NCBI GenBank assembly: GCA_041664345.1
Contig: JBAYKX010000004.1
Span: forward strand, 1-64,000
DNA length: 64,000 nucleotides
DNA from: GWE2-40-63 sp041664345
Lineage (GTDB): Bacteria; Bacteroidota; Bacteroidia; Bacteroidales; SZUA-534
Direction: 5' to 3'
Made by a program: the position numbers and the translations under genes. The number at the start of each line of letters is the position of its first letter. The stretch's first letter is position 1. Shown here in pieces: positions 1 through 9,523 of the stretch. The notes below the pieces were generated by a model. It worked only from the letters and a program-made list of their open reading frames with translations. It did not search any database and was not told the origin of the DNA.

Positions 1-108
1 TACCTCGGTATTCTGGCCATTGCAATACAGTGCAAGGGAATTGAAAACAAACAACAAAGTGGCAGCCCTTTTTAATATCGGTTTTTGAAGGATGATATAT
101 ATTCCCAT
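1..108 (-). CDS. N-terminal fragment of a secreted protein, cut by the window edge
   Basis: The minus strand has an ATG at 108 and stays open for all 36 codons to the edge of the window. The translation starts MGIYIILQKPILKRAATLL and continues with a hydrophobic stretch ending around YCNGQ, which looks like a signal peptide. It lies 67 bases downstream of the RHS/YD gene in the same orientation, so it may be the next gene of the same unit. Only the signal peptide region is visible, so no function can be given. Confidence 0.5.
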   Translation of the reverse strand, partial: MGIYIILQKPILKRAATLLFVFNSLALYCNGQNTEV

Positions 109-175
109 CTTTATTTTTTCTTTTAAATAACTGTATCGAATCTGATTAAAACCATTACTTACATCCCTGCAAAAA

Positions 176-3100
176 TTATGGAGTACCCGATATTTTATAT
201 TGCTTTTCCTGTAAAATATACCCTTCCTCGTTTCTTGTCCTTATCAGCCGGCCAACTCCGTCGTATTCATAATATACCGTCCGGTTCGATGCATCTGTCT
301 GTGAGGTGATACCCACTAAAGGAGTATAGGTTGAAGTGGTCATTTGGGCGACACTTGGGTGAAAACGGATGTCGTCGAGGTAACAAACGCCAGCGGTTTT
401 ATTAAATCCAAAGGATAATTTTATTTGAGAGGAAGTACCTAACCCGTTGGCTGTTTTAATCGCAGGTAGATCAATTTCAAATTCAACCAGTTGCCAAACA
501 TTGTTGGTATTTGTGAAGTTTTTGGATATTGTTCCTGTATAAGCAGCACCAGTTGTGGGATGATTGAATTGGCAATAAACACTTCCTGAAACCCCGCTTG
601 TGGATTTTATCCAATAACTAAATTTAAATTTTTGATTGGAGTTGGTTGGGATGAAACTCCTCTGCGGAACATAATAGCCCGCAGCTAACTGATAACAATA
701 TTTTCCACTCCGTGGTGCAGTAATACTGGTATTAACAAATGCCCCAACTCCATTTATAAACCAATGGTTATTTTCATCTTCTGTGTCAAGGTAACTGGCA
801 CCCGATTCAAATCCTAAATAACCAACCTCGTCACCAATAACATTTCCGTTCTCCTTGGCATTTTCAATTTCAGCTACAGGATATCTATTTTTATACCCAT
901 AAATCACTGCATTGTTTTGTCCTAATTTATTTATTGAATTAATAGATTGACCATCAGAGTTATAGGCGATAGATCCGTCCAACACATACCCGGGACCTTT
1001 TATCATTTCAACTGTATTGGTACTAGAATTAATTTGAAAACTGCTCCAGGAAGTAGAAATATTAAATGCTATTGGAGTCAAAATTTCTTTTGTGTAACTA
1101 CTTGATGGTTTTCCAATACCTCCAATAGGTGAATTAGAATAATAAAACAAACTAGCTCCAATCTGTTTTTCATTAGGATAATCTCCAACTGTAAAAATTG
1201 TTTCAACAGGTCTATCAAGTATGTTGTTGTCTATCATATATTTGATTGCCAAAGATTGAGAATCGCCATTTTCCGCGCTACTCAGTAAGGTATTTAAGTT
1301 CAAATAGTCACTTACATATTTGATGTATTGATGGCTCGAAGTACCGTCACTTTCTATGGTGCTTTTTTTGGTGATTTTTTGATGGAAACTATTATTATAA
1401 TTAAGATATGTTTCTTTTGCAAACGCACCTTTGTTAGGTTTACTAATTTCGTTCCACACATAATCCAATGTAATTTTTTCGCAATCAAAATGATATGTTT
1501 TGGGTTTCATATGGACCCAAGGCTTAGCTGGAAAATACTGATTTCCTACTACAAACAATGGATTGTAACCAAAATCACCACTAAATGTCAAACCGTAATG
1601 GGTAGATAATATTTCTCTACTATATCCGTAAGAATATTCGGCTTGTAAATCTCCTCTAGCATCAAATACTTCCACGTTTTCTAATAAGCCATTCATTTTA
1701 TCCGAATAAATCGGGGTATTTAAATTAGAATAGTCATAAACCATATTATGAAAATATTTGACAACCTTTCCTAGTTCAGTTTCATTATTGCCATTAAATG
1801 AAGTTACACAGTCGTAACCAATATAATTGGAACTAGCAAAAGGATAAATTGACATTCCATACCGGTGCAATTCTTCTTTTTGTTCCCAAACTTCATCAGT
1901 TGAAGGGGGATCAACTTCGTAATGGACTAAATAACTACCAACGTATCCATATTGGGTGGTTACAAGTGGTTTTACAATAAGTTTGCCTGAAGATAAATTT
2001 GGATTTTCAGGATTGCGATATAAATAGGTTGTTTGATTTATTTGTACATTGTTTTCATCAAAGTCCATTATTTTGGAAATACGCAAACCTCCAATGGCAT
2101 TTAATTCAGCTTCATTATAGCAATCGTGAGCCTGAAATTCGAAAGTTGAGTATCCTTTAGTAGGATAGGTTATCTTGTTTAATACTTGAGCTTGCATATA
2201 GATAATATTAGCGTCCCTATCAGCAAAATCGTATTCATGTTCAATTAACCTATCTGCAATAAATTCAAAGTTATCCCATTCCGGTACCATATATAAACCA
2301 TCTATATTTGTACAATTTTTGTACTTTGGGATTAAAGTTGTATTAAAAGACCCATTATAATAGCCCCATAAATCAACATTCAATGAAGATTTTGGTGGCA
2401 ATATCGTGTCATTATAATCAAAAATATATGAATTTACTAATTTATTATCCTGAGGGTTAATGAAATCAATAGAATTCAGAAACCACCGGTACTTTATCGA
2501 TTCATCCTTTAGCTCATTAATTACATAAGCAAAGGGATCTTTTACTGGTTTGGGGCCAACCCATCCTGTATTAGGATCTATATACTGTTCTGGATCTGGA
2601 ATATACTTATATTCTTGAAAGTCATAATAATCCCATGTACTTTTGGTATTAGCCTCAGATTCATATGTGTTAAATACAAGTCTTTTAACCACATCGCCAT
2701 TTTCATTTTTTACCTCAATTTTACTTAATAGGTTTCCACTATTAAAATAAAAATTAACACTGTTGCTGCCAAATGTTATCTTTGATATTATGGATTTAAC
2801 CAGTTCTGATTTTTGAACTTGATTTTTTGTATCTACTGGATAATAACCAATAGCATCCAAATCATAAATCCATTTTTGAGTCGAACTATATGAAGTATTG
2901 TACATATAATTTCCAGAATAATCAATGTTTATTTCTTTATTGTTAGGACTCTTTATCTTTCGCAGGTCATATTCATTAAAATAAAACATTGTTCCAATTT
3001 CTTCATCTGCTAAATTAATTGTTTCCCATATTAATAGTTCTTCATCTACTAATTTACGAGTTTTATAAAACTCAGGTGAGTCTTGAGAATAATGATAACC

Positions 3101-3742
3101 ACCGGTAAAAACATAGGTAGTGCCATCAGGAGTTATTATTTCTATTGTATAATGGTCAACTATATTTATCTTAATGGGAGTCCCGTCCAAGGTATGCGGT
3201 ATACCATCCGTATCAATTAAAAACTGGCCAGAATATCCGGGAAACGAATAGGCAAAAATATCAGGCTCCAAATTTGATGACATGGGATGATCACCTATAT
3301 ATTTCTCCATTACTGTCCTAAAATCAATACTCCCTCCAGTATTAGACACAAAGTTACCATCTTGATCTAACGCACCATTAAGATCTGAACCTTCGCCATA
3401 ACCTTTCACCGGTATCTCAAGAAGATCTTTCCATTTTTCACCTAAATCAGGTGCCCCTTTATTTATTCGGACAATCGAACCTCCAGCATTCAAATTCCAT
3501 CCCTGCCCCACTAACCCAGACAGGTCGTCCACCCGGTTCCCCGTTGCACTATAGCTTACCGAAATGGGTACAACAATATCGCTATATTCAATGGTATAAA
3601 GAGGGATGTTAACCAACAGGGTGCCCGTATATTCGTTAACGTTTAATTCCTTTTGCGCAATTGCGGGTAAAAGGGGCCATAAGCATAAAATAAACAGGGC
3701 TCCCCTTAAATTGATTTTTTTTCTAACTTTCATGTATTTCAT
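176..3742 (-). CDS. RHS/YD-repeat-like secreted protein (1188 aa)
   Basis: The protein has a lysine/arginine start followed by a hydrophobic signal peptide ending at AIAQ. It then has the early motif typical of Bacteroidota RHS-like proteins: NEYTGTLLVNIPLYT, then PISVSYSATGNRVDDLSGLVGQGW at about residues 57-81. A carbohydrate-binding-like beta-sandwich may lie near residues 985-1130. The C-terminus ends just after a single YD-type repeat (YYEYDGVGRLIRTRNEEG). Complete RHS proteins carry many YD repeats, an RHS core and a variable toxin tip, so this one stops where the repeat shell would begin. It is probably exported across the inner membrane and surface-exposed. It could be a naturally short family member, or the downstream gene entering the window edge could carry the rest. 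The recognition is good, the role is not known. Confidence 0.75.
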   Translation of the reverse strand: MKYMKVRKKINLRGALFILCLWPLLPAIAQKELNVNEYTGTLLVNIPLYTIEYSDIVVPISVSYSATGNRVDDLSGLVGQGWNLNAGGSIVRINKGAPDLGEKWKDLLEIPVKGYGEGSDLNGALDQDGNFVSNTGGSIDFRTVMEKYIGDHPMSSNLEPDIFAYSFPGYSGQFLIDTDGIPHTLDGTPIKINIVDHYTIEIITPDGTTYVFTGGYHYSQDSPEFYKTRKLVDEELLIWETINLADEEIGTMFYFNEYDLRKIKSPNNKEINIDYSGNYMYNTSYSSTQKWIYDLDAIGYYPVDTKNQVQKSELVKSIISKITFGSNSVNFYFNSGNLLSKIEVKNENGDVVKRLVFNTYESEANTKSTWDYYDFQEYKYIPDPEQYIDPNTGWVGPKPVKDPFAYVINELKDESIKYRWFLNSIDFINPQDNKLVNSYIFDYNDTILPPKSSLNVDLWGYYNGSFNTTLIPKYKNCTNIDGLYMVPEWDNFEFIADRLIEHEYDFADRDANIIYMQAQVLNKITYPTKGYSTFEFQAHDCYNEAELNAIGGLRISKIMDFDENNVQINQTTYLYRNPENPNLSSGKLIVKPLVTTQYGYVGSYLVHYEVDPPSTDEVWEQKEELHRYGMSIYPFASSNYIGYDCVTSFNGNNETELGKVVKYFHNMVYDYSNLNTPIYSDKMNGLLENVEVFDARGDLQAEYSYGYSREILSTHYGLTFSGDFGYNPLFVVGNQYFPAKPWVHMKPKTYHFDCEKITLDYVWNEISKPNKGAFAKETYLNYNNSFHQKITKKSTIESDGTSSHQYIKYVSDYLNLNTLLSSAENGDSQSLAIKYMIDNNILDRPVETIFTVGDYPNEKQIGASLFYYSNSPIGGIGKPSSSYTKEILTPIAFNISTSWSSFQINSSTNTVEMIKGPGYVLDGSIAYNSDGQSINSINKLGQNNAVIYGYKNRYPVAEIENAKENGNVIGDEVGYLGFESGASYLDTEDENNHWFINGVGAFVNTSITAPRSGKYCYQLAAGYYVPQRSFIPTNSNQKFKFSYWIKSTSGVSGSVYCQFNHPTTGAAYTGTISKNFTNTNNVWQLVEFEIDLPAIKTANGLGTSSQIKLSFGFNKTAGVCYLDDIRFHPSVAQMTTSTYTPLVGITSQTDASNRTVYYEYDGVGRLIRTRNEEGYILQEKQYKISGTP

Positions 3743-3882
3743 TTATATTCAATGTTTTGGTTTTTATCCTTTTCAAAATCATCAACCTTGAATTTTAATA
3801 ATATCTTAAAAAATCATCCAATTCAATGCAGATGATTGGGGTTAAAACTCAAAAGACTTGCTGCAGTTGACCTGTTCGAATT

Positions 3883-4959
3883 TTACTTGTCAACAGTTTT
3901 GTTTACTTCCGCTTTTAGTGCATCAATCTCTTTTTGTTGGGCAATCATATATAGCGTAAGCTCTTCAATTTTCTGTAAAAGGATTGCATTCATTTCGCCC
4001 AAGCCAACACCGTTTTCTTTTACTTCTTTGGCGGTAGGAACTTCAGGCAAGTGTTGGTTTTCATTTACAAACTGTTCTAGTTCAGCCAAGGGGCGCAGGT
4101 TATAATCGGTGGCAAACACGTAATCGGGCCAAGGGGAAGTTCCTGCAATAGCAACCTGTATCTCTTGGGCCAATATTTTTCCGGCCACGGCTAGTTTAAA
4201 TGCGGTATTTATGGTAGTCACTGAAGTCCCAATAAGCAATTGGCCGTTTGTATTGAGCAGCATTTTCTCACTGTTGTTTATCAAAAACCGGGTATCAGTA
4301 TCTTTGGTCATTTTTATGCTCCAGGTTCCGTCGCCATCCAATAACCCAAAAGCACTGACTCCATCATGATAAACCATTCCCATTTGTTTGGTGCCCGCCT
4401 TATTATAAAATTGAAGCCCCCTATCAGACTTTATTCTCCAATAGTTTGCATCAATGGCTTGAAAATAGGTGCCATATGATTGGCTATAAAGTCCCGATTG
4501 TCCAGCAACCCTGAACCAGCCCGAACTTGCATAAATATCGCCGGCAACTTGCAACTTATATGATGGAGAAACCCCAATTCCAACATTTCCAGTTGTGAAA
4601 TTACCTAATATCAAAGGTACACCTCCATATCCAATATATAATTGGTTGGTGATATTCTTCCCGAAATTCCCATAACCAATCAGTACCCCACTGCTCCCGA
4701 TAATTGAATAATTGTCGGCGCCAAGTATCGTGTTATAACTTCCGGTCGATGATGCTCCACTCTTATAGCCAAGGTTAGCGTTTTTAATTCCTGCCCCACT
4801 ACTGGCACCTGCCTGTTCTCCAGCAAATACACTGGTAGTACCTGTATTCATATATCCTGCATAGTAGCCCAAGTTCACATTTGTATTTTGTCCGAAAAGA
4901 TGGGTAGTTATTGTAACTGATGCAATGGTTATTAAAATAAAATTAACTGTTTTTTGCAT
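3883..4959 (-). CDS. Tail-fibre/S74-like secreted surface protein (358 aa)
   Basis: An N-terminal hydrophobic signal peptide ends near HLFGQ. The next 100 residues are Gly/Asn/Ser-rich repeats (NLGYYAGYMNTG, NLGYKSGASSTG) of the kind seen in trimeric beta-helical fibre and adhesin proteins. NVGIGVSPSYKLQVAGDIY and KLAVAGKILAQEIQV are the beta-rich blocks common to Bacteroidota proteins annotated as tail fibre or S74-like. The C-terminal 70 residues (PLAELEQFVNENQHLPEVPTA, then a coiled coil from GEMNAILLQKIEELTLYMIAQQ) are a hallmark of this family and probably trimerise. No intramolecular chaperone protease domain is evident. It follows the small exported protein at 4987 in the same orientation. 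A cell-surface structural role is inferred. Confidence 0.7.
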   Translation of the reverse strand: MQKTVNFILITIASVTITTHLFGQNTNVNLGYYAGYMNTGTTSVFAGEQAGASSGAGIKNANLGYKSGASSTGSYNTILGADNYSIIGSSGVLIGYGNFGKNITNQLYIGYGGVPLILGNFTTGNVGIGVSPSYKLQVAGDIYASSGWFRVAGQSGLYSQSYGTYFQAIDANYWRIKSDRGLQFYNKAGTKQMGMVYHDGVSAFGLLDGDGTWSIKMTKDTDTRFLINNSEKMLLNTNGQLLIGTSVTTINTAFKLAVAGKILAQEIQVAIAGTSPWPDYVFATDYNLRPLAELEQFVNENQHLPEVPTAKEVKENGVGLGEMNAILLQKIEELTLYMIAQQKEIDALKAEVNKTVDK

Positions 4960-4986
4960 GACTTTTATTTTTGGGTTTATAACTTT

Positions 4987-5508
4987 TTATAAATTGGAGA
5001 TTAAGGAATAGTTGAACTGTTGCGCAAACTCTTTCAGCAAACCGCTGCCATCGCTTCCCCTGTAGCTGTAACTTACTACTTTGCCGTTTACAGCTACTTC
5101 TAGTATGGTCAACTGACCACCCATCTTTAGGCTCAGTTTTGCTTGGTATCCATTTACAGTTGCAACCTCTTCCTTACTATCACTATCTGTACTGGCTTCT
5201 TCCATAAAAACCAGTTGTCCTTTCTGAATGGATATACTAATGACTTGATTTTTATTGTCGATAGCACCGTATGATTTATAGCAACCAGTAAGATCGATGT
5301 CAATAAAATCTGGTAACTGATTAATACTACTGTAAGTTAGTACTGTATCGGGTAAAAAGTTGTCCAGCATTGTTTTTACTGGGTTAATGGTCACCTCCAT
5401 TGGAGGCACAGTGTTAGTAACTATTGTGGTATCAGCATCCTGTGCACTCAATTGGTTTGATATGGCACACAGGGTAAATAAGAAGGCAATGTGGAAAAGG
5501 TTTTTCAT
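4987..5508 (-). CDS. Small exported protein of unknown function
   Basis: The open frame reaches back to 5571, but the start at 5508 gives a clean signal peptide: MKNLFHIAFLFTLCAISNQLSAQ, preceded by a purine-rich AAAGAG. The mature protein of about 150 residues has no domain that I recognise. It has a DIDLTGCYKSYGAIDNKNQ segment and a beta-rich C-terminal half ending GLLKEFAQQFNYSLISNL. It is 27 bases upstream of the tail-fibre-like gene and is probably cotranscribed with it. A periplasmic or surface location is inferred from the signal peptide only. Confidence 0.55.
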   Translation of the reverse strand: MKNLFHIAFLFTLCAISNQLSAQDADTTIVTNTVPPMEVTINPVKTMLDNFLPDTVLTYSSINQLPDFIDIDLTGCYKSYGAIDNKNQVISISIQKGQLVFMEEASTDSDSKEEVATVNGYQAKLSLKMGGQLTILEVAVNGKVVSYSYRGSDGSGLLKEFAQQFNYSLISNL

Positions 5509-5830
5509 CTCTTTAGCTTTTAATAGTTTATTGTCAATACTAGATATTGTTATTTTGGGTTTATTTTTCATTTATCAATCCAATACAAATGGCAAAAGTT
5601 CTGCTACTGGCATAATTCGAATAAATATTTTGGATATAATTAATTTTATGGTTAACAATACAAGTATAAAACAAATATTTTTAATTCTTGTGCTTGTTTT
5701 CAACAAAAATGCGCCCCAAAAAAGGTAAATACTAGGATATCAATACATAACAAAACACAAAAAAATGCAATATAGAAGCGGTCTAAATAAAAAGGAAGCA
5801 TTCAAGGGGATGGTTGATAGTCAATGAAAA

Positions 5831-7270
5831 CTACAAACTGTTCAGCAAAATAGGGTAAATCTCTTCCAGCGAAGTAACCCCTTCGGAAAACAGGTTATAT
5901 GCCCTAACGGATAAGGGAACAATGCCATCGGCTACCATGTTGTCGTGGATATCGTCTTTCCGGTCTTTTATATAAGTGGCGTATTCCTGGGTAATGGGGA
6001 TAACCTCATACAAAGCGGTACGTCCACTGTAGCCGGTATAGTAACATTCGTGGCAACCGGTTGCTTTTTGTTGTGTTTGTACCACGTAAGGCGGCTTGTA
6101 TCCAATAGGTAGGTTTTCTTGGTTTAGCGGTTCTTCGGTTTTGCAATGGGGACACAATTTCCGAATCAGTCGCTGGGCCACAGTCAATGTAAGGGTTCCG
6201 GCAATCAAATACGGTGGTACTCCCATATCCAATAACCTAGAAATGCTGCCCCAAGCTGAATTGGTATGGATGGTGGAAAGCACTAAGTGGCCTGTTAATG
6301 CTGCCCGTATGGCCATTTGGGCGGTTTCCCCGTCACGGATTTCGCCCAGCATAATTATATCAGGGTCTTGACGGAGAAAGGTGCGCAAAGCACTGGCAAA
6401 AGTAAGTCCAATACTTTCTTTCAATTGTACCTGATTTATTCCTTCCAGGGTATATTCAATGGGGTCTTCAATGGTAAGGATGTTGGTTTGATGGCTGTTC
6501 AGTATTTTAAGGGTAGCATACAATGTAGTGGTTTTACCACTTCCGGTGGGGCCACTTATGAGGATAATACCGTGAGGTTTTTTCACGCTCTGCAAAAAAT
6601 CCTGCAATTGCCGCTCCGACATTCCCAAGGTAGCAATATCTATATTGGTGGCATCTTTGCTTAATAACCGCATCACCACTTTTTCACCGTAAAGGGTAGG
6701 CAATGAAGAAACCCGGATGTCGAACTTTTTCCCTCCTTCTTCAAAATAGATGCGTCCGTCCTGGGGCAACCGCTTTTCAGCAATATCGAGATTGGCCCGG
6801 ATTTTTACTTTATTTACCAACGATGGGTATTCACTCATGGGAACCACATAGCGCTCCGAAAGCTTTCCGTCGATGCGGTAACGCACCCTTCCCGATTTTT
6901 CATAACTCTCGATGTGAATATCGCTGCAACCCATGGAATCGGCCTCATGTATGAGTTGAACCAGAAAATCGGACGAACTGTCGAGACTCAGCCTCTTGAC
7001 CTTTTGATGTCCTTTTTGTTCGCGGCGATAATAAAAAGCAATGGACTTTTCAATTTCACTGTGGGGATGGGATATCAACTCCACCTTCTTTCCAAAAATA
7101 AGCTCCAACTCTTCCTTTACCTCGGGGATTGATTTTTTATCGGAAATGAGAAAGGTAAGGCTTTCGGCATTTGTGTGTTGGGGCAAAATCAAATAGGCCC
7201 AGGCTTGCGCCGGATTGATGCTTTGCAGTAGCTGGGTAGTAATTTTATTGGGCTGGTTTTGCGGGTTCAT
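5831..7270 (-). CDS. gspE: GspE/PilB-type secretion or pilus assembly ATPase
   Basis: This is a hexameric cytoplasmic ATPase that powers pseudopilus or pilus assembly. It contains Walker A GPTGSGKTTT (about residue 240), the Asp box region ILTIEDPIEY, Walker B-type MLGEIRDGETAQ and the His box LSTIHTN, in the usual order. A C-terminal zinc-binding module has two CxxC pairs (CPHC near 372, CHEC near 405), which favours GspE/PilB over PilT. The N-terminal domain is short (479 aa in total; family members are about 500-570). Its ATG overlaps the stop of the prepilin peptidase gene by 4 bases, which suggests translational coupling. It is the last recognisable gene of the secretion operon. Confidence 0.9.
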   Translation of the reverse strand: MNPQNQPNKITTQLLQSINPAQAWAYLILPQHTNAESLTFLISDKKSIPEVKEELELIFGKKVELISHPHSEIEKSIAFYYRREQKGHQKVKRLSLDSSSDFLVQLIHEADSMGCSDIHIESYEKSGRVRYRIDGKLSERYVVPMSEYPSLVNKVKIRANLDIAEKRLPQDGRIYFEEGGKKFDIRVSSLPTLYGEKVVMRLLSKDATNIDIATLGMSERQLQDFLQSVKKPHGIILISGPTGSGKTTTLYATLKILNSHQTNILTIEDPIEYTLEGINQVQLKESIGLTFASALRTFLRQDPDIIMLGEIRDGETAQMAIRAALTGHLVLSTIHTNSAWGSISRLLDMGVPPYLIAGTLTLTVAQRLIRKLCPHCKTEEPLNQENLPIGYKPPYVVQTQQKATGCHECYYTGYSGRTALYEVIPITQEYATYIKDRKDDIHDNMVADGIVPLSVRAYNLFSEGVTSLEEIYPILLNSL

Positions 7271-7773
7271 TGGTACCGGTTTATAAGTTCAATATACGGA
7301 TTAAATGTCGCATTAAATTGTGAAATCCACAATAAAGGCATGTAACAAACAGCCATAATTCCGGCTAAGGGGATTGTTTTGGATTTGTGGTTCAGAAATA
7401 ATCCTGCTATCAATGAGATTATTAATAGGCATATTAAAACCAACACAAAATTAAAGGGTGCGAAAGCCGCTGCCAATACCAGAAAGAAAAGGACATCGCC
7501 CAAACCCAGGTATTGTTTAAAAAAAGGAATACGAAGACTTCGGTGCTTTATTAAAAAGTAAGCATATAACACCGATAGTTGAATGCAAACTATACCCAAA
7601 TTTAAAATGAAATTATAAAAAGCCTCCGAAATACCCAATGACTTAATAGCCATAGCCAATTGCAGAAGAAAGGCCATAGGTAATACCGGCCACCAAATGG
7701 CACGGTGTTTGAAATCCTGATAAATGATTATCAGAAGGAAAAGGGATAGCAGTATTTTAATCATCAACTCCAT
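7267..7773 (-). CDS. Prepilin peptidase, A24 type IV leader peptidase domain
   Basis: This is a polytopic membrane aspartyl protease that would cleave the pilin-like leader (substrate at 8422). The two catalytic Asp motifs are present: the first in IIYQDFKHRAIWW near residue 20, the second in YLGLGDVLFF (GxGD) near residue 92. Several hydrophobic helices surround them. At 168 aa it contains only the A24 core and lacks the N-terminal N-methylase domain with its CxxC pairs that is found in full-length GspO/PilD, so pilin N-methylation would need another enzyme. It overlaps the gspE-like gene by 4 bases. The gap upstream is occupied by the RAYT transposase and its palindromes. Confidence 0.82.
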   Translation of the reverse strand: MELMIKILLSLFLLIIIYQDFKHRAIWWPVLPMAFLLQLAMAIKSLGISEAFYNFILNLGIVCIQLSVLYAYFLIKHRSLRIPFFKQYLGLGDVLFFLVLAAAFAPFNFVLVLICLLIISLIAGLFLNHKSKTIPLAGIMAVCYMPLLWISQFNATFNPYIELINRYQ

Positions 7774-7835
7774 ATTCCGAAATCAATAAAAATTTGTTTT
7801 TTAGTTTCTTAAGACCGCCTAAAAAGCAAGATATT

Positions 7836-7920
7836 GGGCTAAAGCCCATTTTGTGTATTGTTTTAAATTACCCCTGGCTTAAGCCAGGGGCAATTGAACC
7901 CAAAATTTGGCTTTAGCCAA
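7836..7920. repeat. Cluster of REP-like palindromes
   Basis: Three related inverted repeats lie next to the transposase stop codon: GGGCTAAAGCCC at 7836-7847, CCCCTGGCTTAAGCCAGGGG at 7871-7890 and TTGGCTTTAGCCAA at 7907-7920. All share a GGCTWWAGCC core. The arrangement (palindromes flanking a Y1 transposase of RAYT type) is the standard REP/BIME layout. The middle palindrome could also act as a transcription terminator or mRNA stabiliser. Confidence 0.7.
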
Positions 7921-7921
7921 A

Positions 7922-8359
7922 CTAATCATCAATCTTTTTAAATCCATGCTTTTCTAGGAAATCATTGTATTCATCTTTAAAGGAGCGATCTTTGTGATGG
8001 TTCTCTTGATTTTTTATATAATTTCTTGTTGCATCAATCATTGATTCTGAAACAGATGCAACAAAATAATCGTTCTGCCAGTTAAATTGAGATTTACAAA
8101 AATCTTGTTTGTTTATCCAAAAGGAAGATTCCCCTTTTATCATTTGCGCCAAATCTTTAATTGTTTGATCTATTCCCATTGATACCAAACAGTGGCAATG
8201 GTCAATGTACCCTCCAATAAAATCAATGTAAATGCCTTTCTCTTTGGCATTTTCCAATATATGCTTCCATACTTTTTCTCTTAAATCAAGAGTTGTTAGG
8301 TAAGGGTGTCTATTTTTTGTACTCCACACAAAATGTATATAGACTTTTACATACGGCAT
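7922..8359 (-). mobile_element. REP-associated tyrosine transposase (RAYT, IS200-like Y1 family)
   Basis: This is a 145 aa protein of the Y1_Tnp fold. It starts MPYVKVYIHFVWSTKNRHPYL, which is typical of IS200/RAYT proteins, has the metal-binding HUH motif as HCHCLV near residue 75, and a conserved WQNDYFVASVS block preceding the nucleophile helix region around residues 112-120. There is no transposase B partner. REP-like palindromes with a GGCTWWAGCC core adjoin its 3' end, as expected for a domesticated RAYT that processes REP sequences. It interrupts the secretion operon between the pilin-like gene and the prepilin peptidase gene. Confidence 0.85.
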
Positions 8360-8421
8360 AATTTATTGTTTTTATTTGTTAGCAAATTTGGATAAAGCCT
8401 TATTGTAAAATATTTAGTCCT

Positions 8422-8841
8422 TCAATCTTTAACCTTCTCTTTCAATTCCTTCTTTTCGTTAATTTCCCAAACATTGAATTTTCCATCGCCATCGAAGTCA
8501 ACTACTGAGGTTGCGGTGGCAACAAATGTGGTGGCTGTGGCCTCTTTTATTTCTATTAAATAGTTGGCAGTTCCGTTTTCGGTTACCAGCTTTTCTTGCT
8601 CAAAATCAATATCTTCGAGCACGTTGGTATATTTTGAGTGCATATAAAAATAACTCCGTTCCAAGGTATGGATATGTCCCAGCTGCATTTGAGCTTCGGT
8701 ACTTTTAGCTTTCGAAATTAGGGGCATCATGTTGGGCAATGCCAACAACACCAGAATGCCTATGATGACCAAAACCACCAACAATTCTGGCAAGGTGAAT
8801 GCAGGTAAATAGGATTTTTGAGATTGTTTATTTGAGTCCAT
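8422..8841 (-). CDS. Pilin/pseudopilin (GspG-like) with type III prepilin leader
   Basis: A short basic leader is followed by A|FTLPELLVVLVIIGILVLLALPNMMP. This is the classic prepilin site with Phe at +1 and Glu at +5 before a long hydrophobic helix, followed by SKAKSTEAQMQLGHIHTLERSYF as in major pseudopilins. The C-terminal half contains VDFDGDGKFNVWEI, a likely calcium-binding Asp cluster of the type found in GspG. The start at 8841 is preferred because the longer reading frame to 8949 runs deep into the upstream gene. An ATG at 8859 that overlaps that gene by 11 bases is also possible. It would be the substrate of the peptidase at 7267. Confidence 0.8.
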   Translation of the reverse strand: MDSNKQSQKSYLPAFTLPELLVVLVIIGILVLLALPNMMPLISKAKSTEAQMQLGHIHTLERSYFYMHSKYTNVLEDIDFEQEKLVTENGTANYLIEIKEATATTFVATATSVVDFDGDGKFNVWEINEKKELKEKVKD

Positions 8842-8848
8842 ATAGTAA

Positions 8849-9523
8849 TTAATTTTCATTGGATGGAAGTATTTGATCTTGTTGTTTTTCAATGGATTCA
8901 TCAATTGTTTTTTTACCCCGGGTACGTTTTTTCTTAACGGGTTGCTCAACAGTCACTGAATCTGATGCCACCGTAGGTGCTGATATTGAATCGACCACAA
9001 CAGGTTTTGGTTTTACAGGTTCTTCTGTTTCTACCGTATTTGGCACCGATTCTTTTTTATCATTGGTTTGAATGCCCCTTTTGTAAATAAGGATTTGTTT
9101 CTTTCCTTCAAAGTCATAAACCGCAACTTTACCATGCACCAATCCGTTTTTATATGGTTCTGCACGCAATAGGTTACCTTTATCGTCCCAATGTTTCCAT
9201 TCACCCCATTTCAACCCATATCTAAAAGTCCCTTGTGCCATTAGGCAGTCCTTACGGTTATAACGGGTATAGGGTCCGTCCAATACATAACCGCCGATTC
9301 CGCCTTTGTTCGACATTATTTTACGGTTTGTGTACCAGTAGTAGGTATAATCAGCATCCGGCTTTAGGTGGATCTCATCTTCAATTATTTCGAAAATAAC
9401 CACCGATGTATCGCTGTGGATTTTCAACGTCCGTTTGATATAGTTACGTTGCATCCATTGAGCCTGAACCCCTATGGAAAACATCAGTATAGCAATAATT
9501 AAGAAAGAAAGTTTTTTTATCAT
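8849..9523 (-). CDS. MORN-repeat (YwqK-like) exported protein
   Basis: A signal peptide (MIKKLSFLIIAILMFSIGVQAQ) is followed by a domain with MORN-like repeats: LDGPYTRYN, AQGTFRYGLKWGEWKHWDDKGNLL, EPYKNGLVHGKVAVYDFEGKK. The last 70 residues are Pro/Val/Lys-rich and low in complexity (EEPVKPKPVVVDS, KKKRTRGKK), so they are probably disordered. The gene overlaps the GspC/PilP-like gene by 4 bases and precedes the pilin gene, so it belongs to the secretion operon by position. A periplasmic accessory role is inferred. MORN proteins are not standard T2SS parts. Confidence 0.6.
   Translation of the reverse strand: MIKKLSFLIIAILMFSIGVQAQWMQRNYIKRTLKIHSDTSVVIFEIIEDEIHLKPDADYTYYWYTNRKIMSNKGGIGGYVLDGPYTRYNRKDCLMAQGTFRYGLKWGEWKHWDDKGNLLRAEPYKNGLVHGKVAVYDFEGKKQILIYKRGIQTNDKKESVPNTVETEEPVKPKPVVVDSISAPTVASDSVTVEQPVKKKRTRGKKTIDESIEKQQDQILPSNEN

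Noticed and set aside
1328..1609. Plus-strand open frame inside the RHS gene
   Set aside because: Shadow of the minus-strand gene; no coding pattern of its own.
7836..7920. CRISPR array
   Set aside because: Only three palindromes of different length with irregular spacing; no constant repeat or spacers, and no cas genes in the window.
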